Assembly (NCBI RefSeq): GCF_004353825.1
Contig: NZ_SMNA01000011.1
Span: 1-64,000, forward strand
Origin: Occultella glacieicola
GTDB taxonomy: Bacteria > Actinomycetota > Actinomycetes > Actinomycetales > Beutenbergiaceae
Direction of reading: 5' to 3'
DNA: 64,000 nt
Shown here: positions 10,117-18,422 of the stretch, one piece after another
Layout: each line of letters begins with the position of its first letter
Position numbering within the stretch: position 1 is the first letter of the stretch
The notes under the pieces: model-generated
What the model was told of the DNA's origin: nothing
Seen by the model: the letters and a program-made list of their open reading frames with translations, nothing else
The model's database searches: none
Translations under genes and position numbers: made by a program

Positions 10117-11430
10117 TCACGATCCGAAGACGCGGGCGGCCTCGTCGACGAACTGGGCGGCGGCGTCGGCCGGGGTCGCGGCACCGAACCCGACGTCCTG
10201 GTTCAGGCGCGGGAACGCAGTGCCCTGCAGTTCGCCGTAGCCGGTGGGCCACGCCTCCGGAGACGGCCCGACCTGGCCGGCGATCTCGTCCACGAACGCG
10301 ACGGCCCGTCCCTCCGCGGTCTCCGGGTCCAGGGCGAGCAGCTCACGCGAGCTCTCCGACGGTGGCACCCCGAGGGTCAGCCCGATGGAGGTGACCGCAC
10401 GCTCGTCGTTCAGGAGGAAGTCGATCAGCTCGGCAGCGGTGTCCTGGTTCGCCGAGGTGTTCATGACGCACCAGAAGTCGAGCGCCTTGACGAACTGCCC
10501 GTCCAGGGACCCCGCCGTCAGTCCCGGCACCGGACCGACGGCGAGCGGGTGCTCGGGAACCAGCGGCTGCAGGAACGCGACCTGCTGCACCCAGCCGAAC
10601 GTGACCGCGGCGTTGAGCTGCGAGAGCTGCGACGTCTCGAACGTGTCGCTCTCGGCCGTGACGTCCGGCGGGGGCACGGCCCCGGCGGCCCGCAGGTCCT
10701 GCCACATCACCAGCCACTCCTCGATGACGCCGGCACCCACGGCCAGGCCCTGCTCGTCGAACAGGTCGGTTCCGTGCTGGCGAGCCCAGACCTCGAACAT
10801 CTGGAAGTCGCCGCCGGCGTCCGTCGACCCGTACTTGCCCGGCCCGGCCGCCTCGGCGAAGGAGGTGCAGAACTCGGTGAAGTCGGCCCAGCTCCACTGC
10901 TCGGGCAGCTCGAGGCCGTGCTCGGACGCCAGGCCGGTGTTCCGGAACGTGGCGTGCGTGATCGAGGACTGGCCGATCCCGTAGAGGCCGTCGTTCAGGG
11001 CGCCACTGGTGGCCACGTCCTCGTCCAGTGCGTCGGTGTCGATGACCTCGCCCACGTAGTCACCGAGGTCCAGCAGGGCGCCCCGGTCGGCGTACTCCGC
11101 CAGGAACGTCATGGACATCCGCAGCACGTCCGGCCCGTCACCGCCGGCCACCTGGGTGGCCAGCCGGTCCCAGTAGTCGCCGAAGGGAGCCTTCTCGGTG
11201 GCGATCGAGGAGTCGGGGTGGTCCTCACCGAACGCCGCCAGGGCCCCCTCGATGCCCTCGTGCGCCGGCTGGCCGCCGTACCAGGCGACCCGCAGAGCGT
11301 CCCCGTCCGGCCCGCCGCCCGAGCCGTCGGAACCGGAGCCACCGCCGGCGGAGCGGCAACCGGCCAGGGCGCCGGCCACGAGGGCGGCGCCCCCGGCGCC
11401 GAGGAATGCACGTCGATCGATCGTTGACAC
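10117..11430 (-). CDS. Extracellular sugar-binding lipoprotein (ABC family 1) with Tat-type signal
   Basis: A 437-aa solute-binding protein. It begins MSTIDRRAFLGAGG, a twin-arginine motif, and continues into a lipobox LAGC, so it is a predicted Tat-exported lipoprotein on the outer face of the membrane. The mature part has the family 1 SBP pattern (aligned GLYGIGQSS, WSWADF, FGWVQQVAFL). The GTG at 11430 follows GGAGG at 6 nt. It sits between a sulfatase and a LacI regulator, but no permease or ATPase gene is nearby. It must use permeases encoded elsewhere or act as a sensor. The ligand is unknown; a sulfated or desulfated sugar is plausible from context. Confidence 0.9.
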   Translation of the reverse strand: MSTIDRRAFLGAGGAALVAGALAGCRSAGGGSGSDGSGGGPDGDALRVAWYGGQPAHEGIEGALAAFGEDHPDSSIATEKAPFGDYWDRLATQVAGGDGPDVLRMSMTFLAEYADRGALLDLGDYVGEVIDTDALDEDVATSGALNDGLYGIGQSSITHATFRNTGLASEHGLELPEQWSWADFTEFCTSFAEAAGPGKYGSTDAGGDFQMFEVWARQHGTDLFDEQGLAVGAGVIEEWLVMWQDLRAAGAVPPPDVTAESDTFETSQLSQLNAAVTFGWVQQVAFLQPLVPEHPLAVGPVPGLTAGSLDGQFVKALDFWCVMNTSANQDTAAELIDFLLNDERAVTSIGLTLGVPPSESSRELLALDPETAEGRAVAFVDEIAGQVGPSPEAWPTGYGELQGTAFPRLNQDVGFGAATPADAAAQFVDEAARVFGS

Positions 11431-11462
11431 GGTGACCTCCATTGGTCGCGGCGTGGGCCCGG

Positions 11463-12920
11463 TCAGGCCCAGCGCCAGTTGTGGGGACGGTGACGGGGTT
11501 GGTAGTGCCCCTGGGGTAGGTCGTCCGCGGCGCGCAGCAGCCACTGGACGAGCCGGCGGTGCAGGTCGGCACGGATCTCGCCGTACGCGGGGTCGTCGCT
11601 GAGATCGTGGGTCTCGGCGGGGTCGTTGACGAGGTCGAACAGGGCGTCCGCGCCCGTGTCGTCGACGACGAGTTTGAAGTCGCCGGCGACCAGCATCCGC
11701 ATCTCGCCGCTCATCGTGACGCTGTTCAGCTCGTCGAAGGTGGGCCCGTCGTAGGGGAAGTGCAGGGGGGGCCGGTCCGCCTCGGTGTAGGAGACACCGC
11801 CGTAGCCGGACTCACCGAGGATGCTGCCGAACTCGCCCCCCGGGGCCGGGGCGCCACGCAGCAGCGGGGCCAGAGAACGGCCCTGCACGCCGGCCGGGAT
11901 GGGCTCGTCGAGCCACTCGGCGATCGTCGGGAGCAGGTCGACCATCGAGACGAGCTCGTCCCGGCGCTGCGGCACGATCCCCGGTCCGCGGATGGCCAGT
12001 GGAATACGCATCAGTGCGTCCGACATCCCGGCACCCTTGCGCTGCAGTCCGTAGTCACCGAGGAAGTCGCCGTGGTCGGCCAGGAACACGAACAGGGTGT
12101 TCTCGCACACGTCGCCGAGGTGGTCCAGCAGCCGCCCGATCTGGTCGTCGATCAGGCGCAGCATGCCGAGGTAGTTCGCTCGGTAGCGCCGCCAGTGCGC
12201 GTCGTAGCCCGGCCGCTTGTCCTCGATCAGCCTGCGCAGCCAGCGGTAGCGCCAGTCGAGGGAGTCCAGGACCTCGGGGCCGACGGCCCGCTCCGGCACC
12301 TCGGCCTCGGCGAACATGCTGAAGTACGGCTCGGGAACCTGGTAGGGGTTATGGGGCTCCGGGAAGGACAACCAGAGGAGGAAGGGCTGCTCGACGGCGG
12401 TGCGTGCGAGCGCGTCGACGGCTCCGTCGACGATCCGGTACGGGAGCTGGGCCCGGACCCCGAACGGGGTCGGCACGGCGGACACGCCGTGGTCCAGCTC
12501 GCGCAACCACGCGTCGAAGGCGACGTGGACCGGATCGGTGCCCGGTCCGCCGTCGTGCAGGTACGGCCCGTTGAAGGTGTCGAAGTCGGCCGGGCCCCGA
12601 TGCATGTGCGGCTTGCCGCTGAAGTGCAGCGAGTAGCCGGCGCCGCGGAGCAGGTCGAGCAGATCGGTGGCGTAGCGCGCGAACTCCGCGGTGCTGTTCT
12701 GACGTACGCCGTGGGCGCTCGGGAACCTGCCGGTGAGCAGACTGGTGCGGGCCGGCACGCACACCGGGCTGGAGGTGTACGCGCGCGGGAACCGGGCGCC
12801 ACCGGCGAGCAACCGGTCCAGCCGCGGCATCGTGTCCGGGCCGCCCTCGCCCGCCGTGAAGCCGGCGCGCTGCTGGTCGGTCATCAGCAGCACGATGTTC
12901 GGCCGGTTGCTGGAGGTCAT
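11463..12920 (-). CDS. Sulfatase (alkaline-phosphatase superfamily, FGly type)
   Basis: A 485-aa type I sulfatase. The metal-binding NIVLLMTDQQR lies near residues 8-18, and the signature CVPARTSLLTGR begins at Cys54. The C-x-P-x-R pattern marks Cys54 for conversion to formylglycine, so an FGE-type maturase would be needed from elsewhere. A later HGDFLGDYGLQRKG matches the family's metal and substrate region. No signal peptide is visible, so it is probably cytoplasmic and acts on imported sulfated compounds. First gene of the operon; operator palindromes lie about 40 and 85 bp upstream of the ATG at 12920. The ribosome-binding site is weak. Substrate unknown. Confidence 0.93.
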   Translation of the reverse strand: MTSSNRPNIVLLMTDQQRAGFTAGEGGPDTMPRLDRLLAGGARFPRAYTSSPVCVPARTSLLTGRFPSAHGVRQNSTAEFARYATDLLDLLRGAGYSLHFSGKPHMHRGPADFDTFNGPYLHDGGPGTDPVHVAFDAWLRELDHGVSAVPTPFGVRAQLPYRIVDGAVDALARTAVEQPFLLWLSFPEPHNPYQVPEPYFSMFAEAEVPERAVGPEVLDSLDWRYRWLRRLIEDKRPGYDAHWRRYRANYLGMLRLIDDQIGRLLDHLGDVCENTLFVFLADHGDFLGDYGLQRKGAGMSDALMRIPLAIRGPGIVPQRRDELVSMVDLLPTIAEWLDEPIPAGVQGRSLAPLLRGAPAPGGEFGSILGESGYGGVSYTEADRPPLHFPYDGPTFDELNSVTMSGEMRMLVAGDFKLVVDDTGADALFDLVNDPAETHDLSDDPAYGEIRADLHRRLVQWLLRAADDLPQGHYQPRHRPHNWRWA

Positions 12921-12956
12921 GGGGTCGGAGGTTCCTCTCGCGGGGGTGGAAAGGAA

Positions 12957-13017
12957 TCTACAGCGCTGTAGAACGGGAAGTCCAGAGGCTCGGGAGGGCA
13001 ATCTCTAGCGCTGTACC
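12957..13017 (-). promoter_or_regulatory. Two LacI-type operators upstream of the sulfatase operon
   Basis: TCTACAGCGCTGTAGA (12957-12972) is a perfect 16-bp palindrome. A second, degraded copy with the same AGCGCTGTA core lies at 13002-13017, 45 bp away. CpG-centred palindromes of this length are typical LacI-family operators, and a lacI gene ends this operon. Two sites about four helical turns apart would allow looping. Confidence 0.75.
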
Positions 13018-13083
13018 GATACCCGCCGACGGCCGAGCGCGGTCGGGCCGACGAAATGCCGGCCCGACCCGCCGCGCGCGGAC

Positions 13084-13659
13084 TCAGGCTCCGGCGTGGG
13101 TCCGCGCCGTCGCGAGGGCGAGCCGCAGCGCCTCGTCACCGGCGCGGCCGATCCGCTCGGCCAGGGCCGGCGTGGCGGTTCCGGCCACCCCGAAGTCGTC
13201 CGTGGAGGCGTACACCGCCGTCGGGGCGATCAGCGCGCCGAAGTAGGCGAACAGCGGTCGCAGGGCCTGATCGATCGCGAGCTGGTGCCGTGAGGATCCG
13301 CCGGTGGCGCCGAGCAGCACACTCTTGCCCCGCATCGCGACCGGGTCCACGAGGTCAAGGAAGGCCTTGAAGATGCCCGCGTACGAGCCCCGGAACACCG
13401 GGCTCGCCGCGATCAGCAGATCCGCACCCTCGACGGCGCGCAGGGCCTCGTCCAGCGCGGGGCTGGGCAGACCGAGCACGGTCGCGTTCGCGACGTCGAC
13501 CGCATGCTCGCGCGCCTCGACGGTGCGCAGATCGACCTCGACGCCTGCGGTCGTCGCGGCCTCGGCGACGGCGGCGAGCAGGTCGTCGGTCAGGGTCCGG
13601 GTGGTCGAGGGGAAGCCGACGCCGCCGGTGAGGGCGACGATCTTCAGGGTCCGGCTCAT
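13084..13659 (-). CDS. NAD(P)H-dependent FMN reductase
   Basis: A 191-aa flavodoxin-like reductase. It begins KIVALTGGVGFPSTTRTL, the phosphate-binding loop for FMN, and the middle has ASPVFRGSYAGIFKAFLDLV, the typical FMN_red/SsuE-MsuE motif around the flavin ring. It probably supplies reduced FMN to the luciferase-like monooxygenase encoded two genes upstream. The start at 13659 overlaps the end of the MarR gene by ATGA, so the three genes form one coupled operon. Confidence 0.92.
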   Translation of the reverse strand: MSRTLKIVALTGGVGFPSTTRTLTDDLLAAVAEAATTAGVEVDLRTVEAREHAVDVANATVLGLPSPALDEALRAVEGADLLIAASPVFRGSYAGIFKAFLDLVDPVAMRGKSVLLGATGGSSRHQLAIDQALRPLFAYFGALIAPTAVYASTDDFGVAGTATPALAERIGRAGDEALRLALATARTHAGA

Positions 13660-14144
13660 GAGGATCGGAGCTCCGTTCGGGTACGAGTCGTGGGGGTGGT
13701 GGTGGGGGCGTCGGACACGGCGGCCCGCAGCCGCTCGCAGATGCGGGTCAGGGCGGCCTGGTCGTCGTCGTCGAGCCCGGCGTCGACGAGCGCCGCGATG
13801 TGACGCACGTGCCGCCGTCCGATCTGCTTCTGCAGCAGCGCCCCCGCGTCGGTGAGGACGACGACCACGCCGCGACCGTCGTCGTCGGCCTCCCGCCGGG
13901 CGACCAGCCCGGCACCGGCGAGCCGGTCGACCATCCGCGACAGACTCGGTTGCGAGATCAGCAACCGGGCGTTCAGGTCGCGAAGGCGAGCGGCGCCGTC
14001 GGGCATCCGGGAGAGGTTGAACAGCACGTCGTACTCGCGTGAGCTGAGCGGCTCGAAGTCCTTCGCAGCCTCGAACCGCTGCATCAGCGTGACCTGCGTG
14101 CGGAACAGCGACTCCCACGCCGTCGCGGCGGTCCGGGTGGTCAT
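13656..14144 (-). CDS. MarR-family transcriptional regulator
   Basis: A 162-aa winged-helix protein: N-terminal dimerisation helices, then LSSREYDVLFNLSRMPDGAARLRDLNARL, the recognition region (SQPSLSRMVDRL) and the wing (ARREADDDGRGVVVVLTDAG). Overlaps ATGA with both neighbours. A perfect inverted repeat just upstream of the first gene of the operon (15306-15321) is the likely binding site, so it is probably autoregulated together with the flavin enzymes. The inducer is unknown. Confidence 0.93.
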   Translation of the reverse strand: MTTRTAATAWESLFRTQVTLMQRFEAAKDFEPLSSREYDVLFNLSRMPDGAARLRDLNARLLISQPSLSRMVDRLAGAGLVARREADDDGRGVVVVLTDAGALLQKQIGRRHVRHIAALVDAGLDDDDQAALTRICERLRAAVSDAPTTTPTTRTRTELRSS

Positions 14145-15286
14145 GACGCGGTGCGGCCGGTGACGGTGTCCTTGACGACCTCGCCCTGGGTGACGTCGGT
14201 GAGGTCGACCTCAGCACCCCTGGCCGCGACCAGCGCCGCGTGCGTGGGGCCGTCCGGCACGTGCGCCGGCCGGTTCTTCGCGAACTCGGCGCGCAGCGCC
14301 GGAACCACCTCGCCGCCGAGCAGGTCGAGTTGCTCGAGCACGGTCTTCAGCGGCAGGCCGGCGTGGTCCATCAGGAACAGTTGGCGCTGGTAGTCACCGA
14401 AGGACTCGCGGAACTCGAGGGTCTTGTCGATGACCTCCTGCGGGCTGCCGACGGTCAGCGGGGTGGCATCGGTGAACTCCTCCAGCGAGGGGCCGCCGCC
14501 GTAGACCGGCGCGTTGTCGAAGTACGGCCGGAACTCGCGCACGGCGTCCTGGGAGTTCTTGCGCATGAACACCTGCCCGCCGAGGCCGACGATCGCCTGG
14601 TCGGCACTGCCGTGCCCGTAGTGCTCGAAGCGCTGGCGGTACAGGCCGATCAGCTGCTTGAAGTGCTCCTTGGGCCAGAAGATGTTGTTCGCGAAGAAGC
14701 CGTCGCCGTAGAACGCGGCGAGCTCGGCCACCTGCGGGGAACGGATCGAGCCGTGCCACACGAACGGGGCGACGCCGTCGAGCGGGCGCGGGGTGGACGT
14801 GAAGCCCTGCAGCGGGGTGCGGAACCGGCCCTCCCAGTCCACCACCTCCTCGTCCCACAGCTGGCGCAGGAGCTGGTAGTTCTCCACGGTCAGCGGGATC
14901 GCCTGGCGGATGTCCTTGCCGAACCAGGGGTAGACCGGGCCGGTGTTGCCGCGGCCGAGCATCAGGTCCGCGCGACCGTCGGAGACGTGCTGGAGCATCG
15001 CGAAGTCCTCGGCGATCTTCACCGGGTCGTTCGTCGTGATCAGGGTCGTCGAGGTGGACAGGATGATCTTCGACGTCTGCGCGGCGAGGTAGCCGAGCAT
15101 CGTGGTCGGCGAGGAGGGGACGAACGGCGGGTTGTGGTGCTCCCCGGTGGCGAACACGTCCAGGCCGACGTCCTCGGCGTGCTTGGCGATCGTCAGGATC
15201 GCCTTGATCCGTTCGCCCTCGGTGGGGGTCTGGCCGGTGGTCGGGTCGGTGGTGACGTCCCCGACGGTGAAGATCCCGAACTGCAT
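14141..15286 (-). CDS. Luciferase-like (LLM class) flavin-dependent oxidoreductase
   Basis: A 381-aa bacterial-luciferase-type TIM-barrel monooxygenase that uses reduced FMN. It begins MQFGIFTVGDVTTDPTTG, has GLDVFATGEHHNPPFVPSSP near residue 50 (the EHH flavin-site motif) and DLMLGRGNTGPVYPWFG near 120. The ATG at 15286 is chosen for the strong GAGGAGGAGT just upstream. It is the first gene of a MarR/FMN-reductase operon, so substrate oxidation, detoxification or cleavage of a small organic molecule is likely. Substrate not identifiable. Confidence 0.92.
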   Translation of the reverse strand: MQFGIFTVGDVTTDPTTGQTPTEGERIKAILTIAKHAEDVGLDVFATGEHHNPPFVPSSPTTMLGYLAAQTSKIILSTSTTLITTNDPVKIAEDFAMLQHVSDGRADLMLGRGNTGPVYPWFGKDIRQAIPLTVENYQLLRQLWDEEVVDWEGRFRTPLQGFTSTPRPLDGVAPFVWHGSIRSPQVAELAAFYGDGFFANNIFWPKEHFKQLIGLYRQRFEHYGHGSADQAIVGLGGQVFMRKNSQDAVREFRPYFDNAPVYGGGPSLEEFTDATPLTVGSPQEVIDKTLEFRESFGDYQRQLFLMDHAGLPLKTVLEQLDLLGGEVVPALRAEFAKNRPAHVPDGPTHAALVAARGAEVDLTDVTQGEVVKDTVTGRTAS

Positions 15287-15305
15287 CTGAACTCCTCCTC
15301 GATCT

Positions 15306-15336
15306 TCATGCATTTGCATGATTCCAAGGGCTTCAA
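15306..15336 (-). promoter_or_regulatory. MarR operator and promoter of the LLM monooxygenase operon
   Basis: TCATGCA (15306-15312) and TGCATGA (15315-15321) form a perfect inverted repeat around TT. On the minus strand a TTGAAG box (15336-15331) is followed 17 nt later by ATGCAT (15313-15308), which could be -35 and -10, with the operator covering the -10. Its position 20 nt before the start codon of the operon encoding MarR supports autorepression. Confidence 0.6.
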
Positions 15337-15374
15337 CGTACGACGGCGTCAGGTATTCCCGGATGATGGCTCGC

Positions 15375-15438
15375 CGCTCGAACGCGAGGTTGTTGGCCCC
15401 GATCCGAGGAGACAGGCCAATAAACTTGCGTTCGAGCG
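15375..15438. repeat. Long inverted repeat (24-bp arms, 16-nt loop)
   Basis: Arms 15375-15398 and 15415-15438 pair at 21 of 24 positions; the outer 11 bp (CGCTCGAACGC / GCGTTCGAGCG) are perfect. The local sequence is less GC-rich than its surroundings. It lies 23 bp after the stop of the gluconokinase gene, so it may terminate that operon. Two of the three mismatches become G-U pairs only in RNA read from the plus strand, which is the opposite direction. No coding frame is evident in 15287-15460. Confidence 0.6.
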
Positions 15439-15460
15439 CGACCCACAGCCGGACGGTCGG

Positions 15461-17032
15461 TCAGGGGCGGGCGTTCTCGAAGACGTCGGCCACCTCGGCC
15501 AGGGAGCGGATCAACTCGGGCAGCCGGGACCGGCGGGTGGCGTACCCGGCGACCAGGTCCGCGGACACGGGGACCTGAGTGCCGCCGTCGACCCCTCCCT
15601 CACCGCCGGGACCACCGACCGCCTGCAGCGCGGTGGCCAGGTCGGCGGCGCCGTCGAGGGCGTACCAGCCGAGGGCGGCGGCACCGAGGGCGGTGCCGCC
15701 CGCGTCGGAGGCGATCGCGAACGGCCGCCCGATCGTGGCGGCCATGACCTGGCGCCACAGCTGGGCCCGGAACGGCCCGCCGGTGGCCCGCACGGCCCGT
15801 ACCGGCGCGGTCGCGTCCAGCAGGTCGACGATGGTGGCGACCTGCAGGCACACGCCCTCGACCGCGGCCCGCAGGAAGTGGGCCCGGCCGTGATGGTGGC
15901 GCACCCCGAGGAAAGCGCCGGTCAGGTCCGGGTCCCACAGCGGCGCCCGTTCGGAGAGCACGTACGGAAGCATGACGAGTCCGTCCGCGCCGGCCGGGAC
16001 CTGGGTCGCGAGCGCGAGCAGTTCGGTGTCCGCGTGGCCGTGGGTGAGCAGGTCCGGAGTGAACGTCTCCCCCGCCCACCGCAGCGTGATACCGCCGTTG
16101 CTGACGGCCCCGCCGAGCACCCACAGGTCCTCGGTGAGCGCGTAGCAGAACAGCCGGCCGGCGTCGTCGGTGACCGGGCCGTTCACCGCCATCCGGACGG
16201 CCCCGCTGGTGCCGAGGGACAACCCGGCGATGCCCGGCGTGATCGCACCGGTGCCGAGGTTCCCGAGCGGGCCGTCCGCCGCGCCGACCGCCACCGGCAG
16301 GCCCGCGGTCAGGCCGGTGGCATCGGCGACCTCCGCGGCCAGCGGCAGGGTGGCGGTGGTCGGCAGCACCTCCGGCAGCTGGTCGGCGCTGATCCCGGCC
16401 AGGGCCAGCGCCTCCGGGGACCAGGCGCGCGAGTGCACGTCGAACAGCCCGGTGGCCGAGGCGCTGGAGAGTTCGGTGACCAGGTGACCGGTCAGGTGCT
16501 CCAGGACGAGGTCCTTCAGGCCGATCCACCACCGGGCCCGCGCGACCAGGTCCGGCTCGTGCCGGCCGAGCCACCTGAGCTTGACCAGCGGGCTCATCGG
16601 GTGCACCGGGGTGCCGGTCAGCCGGAGCAGCTCCGCGCCACGACCGGCCGCGCGCAGTTCCCGGGCCTGCGGTGCCGAACGGGCGTCGGCCCACGTGATC
16701 AGCGGGGTCAGTGGCACCGAGTCGGCGCCGAGCCCGATCAGCCCGTGCATGGCGGTGGACACAGACACCCCGAGGATCCGCCGACCGTCCAGCGAGGCGA
16801 CGACGTCCGCGAGGGCCGCGTCGATCGCGGCCAGGATGGCGGCCGGGTCCTGCACCTGCCAGCCCGGGTGGGGCTGCTCGAGCCGGTACTCGCGCAGCGC
16901 CTCCGCGGCCGCGGCCCCCACGGCCGTGGCGGACCGGCCCGCCCCGGTCGCGTCGGCCACCTCGAAGGCGGCCACCTTCGCGGCCGTGGTGCCGACGTCG
17001 AGACCGATCAGCACCGGGAGCGGGCCCGCCAT
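15461..17032 (-). CDS. gntK: Gluconokinase, FGGY family
   Basis: Carbohydrate kinase of 523 aa with the N-terminal phosphate motif IGLDVGTT (residues 9-16), an AMHGLIGL segment, LTPLITWADARS and TGTPVHPMSPLVKLRW. These last segments are characteristic of FGGY gluconokinases (as in Bacillus GntK) rather than xylulokinases. A C-terminal ATP-binding region (ATGGPFRAQLWRQV) is present. It would phosphorylate D-gluconate to 6-phosphogluconate, feeding the Gnd enzyme encoded at 23.1 kb. Starts 7 nt after the stop of the upstream reductase gene, with CAGGAGTAG as ribosome-binding site. Its place in a uronate operon is unusual. Confidence 0.85.
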   Translation of the reverse strand: MAGPLPVLIGLDVGTTAAKVAAFEVADATGAGRSATAVGAAAAEALREYRLEQPHPGWQVQDPAAILAAIDAALADVVASLDGRRILGVSVSTAMHGLIGLGADSVPLTPLITWADARSAPQARELRAAGRGAELLRLTGTPVHPMSPLVKLRWLGRHEPDLVARARWWIGLKDLVLEHLTGHLVTELSSASATGLFDVHSRAWSPEALALAGISADQLPEVLPTTATLPLAAEVADATGLTAGLPVAVGAADGPLGNLGTGAITPGIAGLSLGTSGAVRMAVNGPVTDDAGRLFCYALTEDLWVLGGAVSNGGITLRWAGETFTPDLLTHGHADTELLALATQVPAGADGLVMLPYVLSERAPLWDPDLTGAFLGVRHHHGRAHFLRAAVEGVCLQVATIVDLLDATAPVRAVRATGGPFRAQLWRQVMAATIGRPFAIASDAGGTALGAAALGWYALDGAADLATALQAVGGPGGEGGVDGGTQVPVSADLVAGYATRRSRLPELIRSLAEVADVFENARP

Positions 17033-17039
17033 CGCCGAG

Positions 17040-18422
17040 CTACTCCTGGATCGTCGCGGCCTGCGCCACGACGGCCGCGACCAGGTCGGCGTCCGCGCCC
17101 AGGCCCGCCTGCAGGGTGTTCAGCACCGCCGGCACCACCTCGGCGAGGTCACCGGAGTTCGCGGCGTCCTGCGCCGGACCGGCGCCGGGGTCCTTGACCG
17201 GGGCACCGACACCGCGCAGGTGCAGCACCCACCCGGCCAGGGTGGTCGCGGCGCCGACGGGGACGCGCCCCGCGGCTCGTTCGGCGTTCAGGGTGGGCAG
17301 GGTCCGCACCGGGAGCTTCTGCGAGCCGTCGTTGGCGATCTGGGCGAGCAGGTGGCGTACCCGTTCGTTGCGGTACCGGTCCAGGAGCGCGGCCCGGTAG
17401 GCGCTCACGTCCTCGTCCGGTAGGCCGAGGTTGGCCTGTGCCTCGTCCCAGAACTGCTCCACCCAGGCCAGGCACCTGGGGTCGGCGATGGCCTGGTCGA
17501 TGGTCGTGTGGCCGCGGACGCTGCCCACGTAGGCGAGCTGGGAGTGCGACCCGTTGAGCAGCCAGAGCTTGCGCCGTTCGTGCGGGGCCACGTCGTCGAC
17601 GATCTTCACGCCGGCGTCCTCCCAGCGGGGCCGGCCGGCCGGGAACGTGCCCGAGACGACCCACTCGCTGAACGGCTCGGTCGGCACCGGGGAGGCGTCG
17701 TCGTAGCCGCGCTCGGCCGCCACGTGCTCCCGGTCCTCGGGGGTGGTGGCCGGGGTGATCCGGTCCACCATCGAGGTGGCGAAATCGACGTTGGCCGTGG
17801 TCCAGTCCACCAGGGACTCGTCCACGAGCGCGGCGAGCTCGGTGACCAGGGTGCGGGTCACCGCGCCGTTCTCCGGCAGGTTGTCGCAGGACAGGATCGT
17901 CAGCGCACCGGCGCCGGCGGCCCGGCGGGCGAGCAGCCCGGCGACCAGCTTCGCCGGCATCGTGGTGACGGAGGAGCGCGGGTCCTCGCGCAGCGCCTCG
18001 ACGTCTGCGAGCACCTCCGGACGCCGGGCGTCGAGGTGGTCGCCGTCGCCGCGCACGTACCCGTGCTCGGTCACGGTCATCGTCACGATGGCCAGCGCCG
18101 GGTCGGCCAGGTAGCCGAGGTAGGCGTCCTGCTCCGACGCGGCATGCACGGCCGACAGGGACCCGATCAGCTCGTAGTCGTCACCCTCCCGGCCGCGCAC
18201 GATCAGCGTGTACAGCCCGTCCTGCGGGCCCAGTGCCTCCGCCTGGTCCGGGCGGCGGCCGGTGAAGGCCGCGATCCCCCACTCGCCGGCGTCCGGGGCG
18301 TGGTGGGTGTACCAGGCCTGGTGCGCGCGGTGGAAGTTGCCCACGCCGAGGTGCACGATCCGCACCGGCGCGGCGGCCGGGGCGTCGGGTAGGGACCGGG
18401 ACAGACGAGGGGTCGCACTCAC
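17040..18422 (-). CDS. uxuB: Mannitol dehydrogenase family protein, probable fructuronate reductase
   Basis: A 460-aa polyol-specific long-chain dehydrogenase. It shows HLGVGNFHRAHQAWYTHHA near residue 25 (Rossmann and family motif), LSCDNLPENG near 180 and the catalytic-lysine segment KLWLLNGSHSQLAY near 290. In the hexuronate pathway UxuB reduces D-fructuronate to D-mannonate with NADH. Location directly after uronate isomerase (GTGA overlap) supports that role rather than mannitol or arabitol oxidation. Activity on tagaturonate cannot be excluded. Confidence 0.85.
   Translation of the reverse strand: MSATPRLSRSLPDAPAAAPVRIVHLGVGNFHRAHQAWYTHHAPDAGEWGIAAFTGRRPDQAEALGPQDGLYTLIVRGREGDDYELIGSLSAVHAASEQDAYLGYLADPALAIVTMTVTEHGYVRGDGDHLDARRPEVLADVEALREDPRSSVTTMPAKLVAGLLARRAAGAGALTILSCDNLPENGAVTRTLVTELAALVDESLVDWTTANVDFATSMVDRITPATTPEDREHVAAERGYDDASPVPTEPFSEWVVSGTFPAGRPRWEDAGVKIVDDVAPHERRKLWLLNGSHSQLAYVGSVRGHTTIDQAIADPRCLAWVEQFWDEAQANLGLPDEDVSAYRAALLDRYRNERVRHLLAQIANDGSQKLPVRTLPTLNAERAAGRVPVGAATTLAGWVLHLRGVGAPVKDPGAGPAQDAANSGDLAEVVPAVLNTLQAGLGADADLVAAVVAQAATIQE

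Noticed and set aside
14240-17197. Long plus-strand open frame across the LLM monooxygenase and gluconokinase genes
   Set aside because: Antisense shadow of two well-conserved minus-strand genes with their own motifs and ribosome-binding sites.
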